From assembly GCA_002314605.1 (NCBI GenBank), contig DCGO01000059.1:1-12234 (forward strand): a stretch of 12,234 nt of DNA, in the 5' to 3' direction. Source of the stretch: Lentisphaeria bacterium UBA1776 (GTDB lineage: Bacteria; Verrucomicrobiota; Lentisphaeria; Victivallales; Victivallaceae). The position numbers and the translations under genes were made by a program. Shown here in pieces: positions 12,158 through 12,234 of the stretch. Below the pieces are notes generated by a model, which saw nothing but the letters and a program-made list of their open reading frames with translations, searched no databases and was not told the origin of the DNA. Within the stretch, counting starts at the first letter, position 1. Every line of letters starts with the position of its first letter.

Positions 12158-12234
12158 ATGAACATGTCTCGTTCTTCATGCCGGAAACGGAAATCGCCGG
12201 GTTTCACATTGATCGAACTTCTGGTGGTGATCGC
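12158..12234 (+). CDS. Prepilin-type N-terminal cleavage/methylation protein (partial)
   Basis: Only the first 25 codons are in the window; the gene runs off the right edge. The N terminus has a short positively charged leader (RKRK) and then the type IV prepilin/pseudopilin motif GFTLIELLVVI. Prepilin peptidase cleaves after the Gly and methylates the new N-terminal Phe; Glu at mature position 5 is present. AAGGA at 12143-12147 supports ATG 12158; an in-frame ATG at 12164 is possible. Such proteins may be type II secretion pseudopilins or surface proteins of the DUF1559-like kind that are numerous in Planctomycetes, Verrucomicrobia and Lentisphaerae; the missing C terminus would decide. The likely regulator is the divergent AraC-type gene. 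Confidence 0.85.
   Translation, partial: MNMSRSSCRKRKSPGFTLIELLVVI

Overview
The window reads as a chromosomal stretch of an anaerobic, moderately GC-rich Gram-negative bacterium. My best guess is a Lentisphaerota/Victivallis-like lineage. The basis is the pairing of an AraC-type regulator with a prepilin-type 'GFTLIELLVVI' protein, a TM1266-type hydrogenase-system regulator beside hypF, and unfamiliar proteins among ordinary housekeeping genes. This assignment is an inference; no rRNA or other marker is present.

Layout. 1-142: a complete tRNA-Arg(TCT) on the minus strand with its own promoter. 143-410: mostly non-coding, with a short possible gene remnant on the minus strand and a good plus-strand promoter. 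411-2158: a translationally coupled pair, an SGNH-fold hydrolase-like protein whose catalytic Ser is replaced by Ala, and an unrecognised 249-aa protein. 2179-3887: promoter plus fabD-fabG (fatty acid synthesis), overlapping by ATGA. 3898-4272: a self-contained small transcription unit with phased A-tracts, strong promoter, strong Shine-Dalgarno site, a 59-aa very basic protein and a strong intrinsic terminator. 4308-6907: TM1266-type putative [FeFe]-hydrogenase regulator followed 2 nt later by hypF ([NiFe]-hydrogenase cyanide-ligand maturation). 6945-8617 (minus strand): an exported hypothetical protein, a DUF721/DciA-like protein and proC, in that order of transcription. 8841-11183: gdhA (NADP-type glutamate dehydrogenase) and lplA (lipoate-protein ligase), 15 nt apart. 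11196-12234: an AraC-family regulator (minus strand) diverging from a truncated prepilin-type gene.

No mobile element, CRISPR array or replication origin is visible. Most genes are core metabolism: fatty acid initiation and reduction, ammonia assimilation, proline synthesis, lipoate scavenging. The most interesting parts are the compact AraC/prepilin control region (overlapping divergent -10 boxes next to a 12-bp direct repeat at 22-bp spacing), the serine-less SGNH protein coupled to an unknown partner, the highly expressed-looking 59-aa basic protein, and the mixed [FeFe]/[NiFe] hydrogenase accessory pair. Five of the promoters proposed here carry the same -10 hexamer, TATATT.
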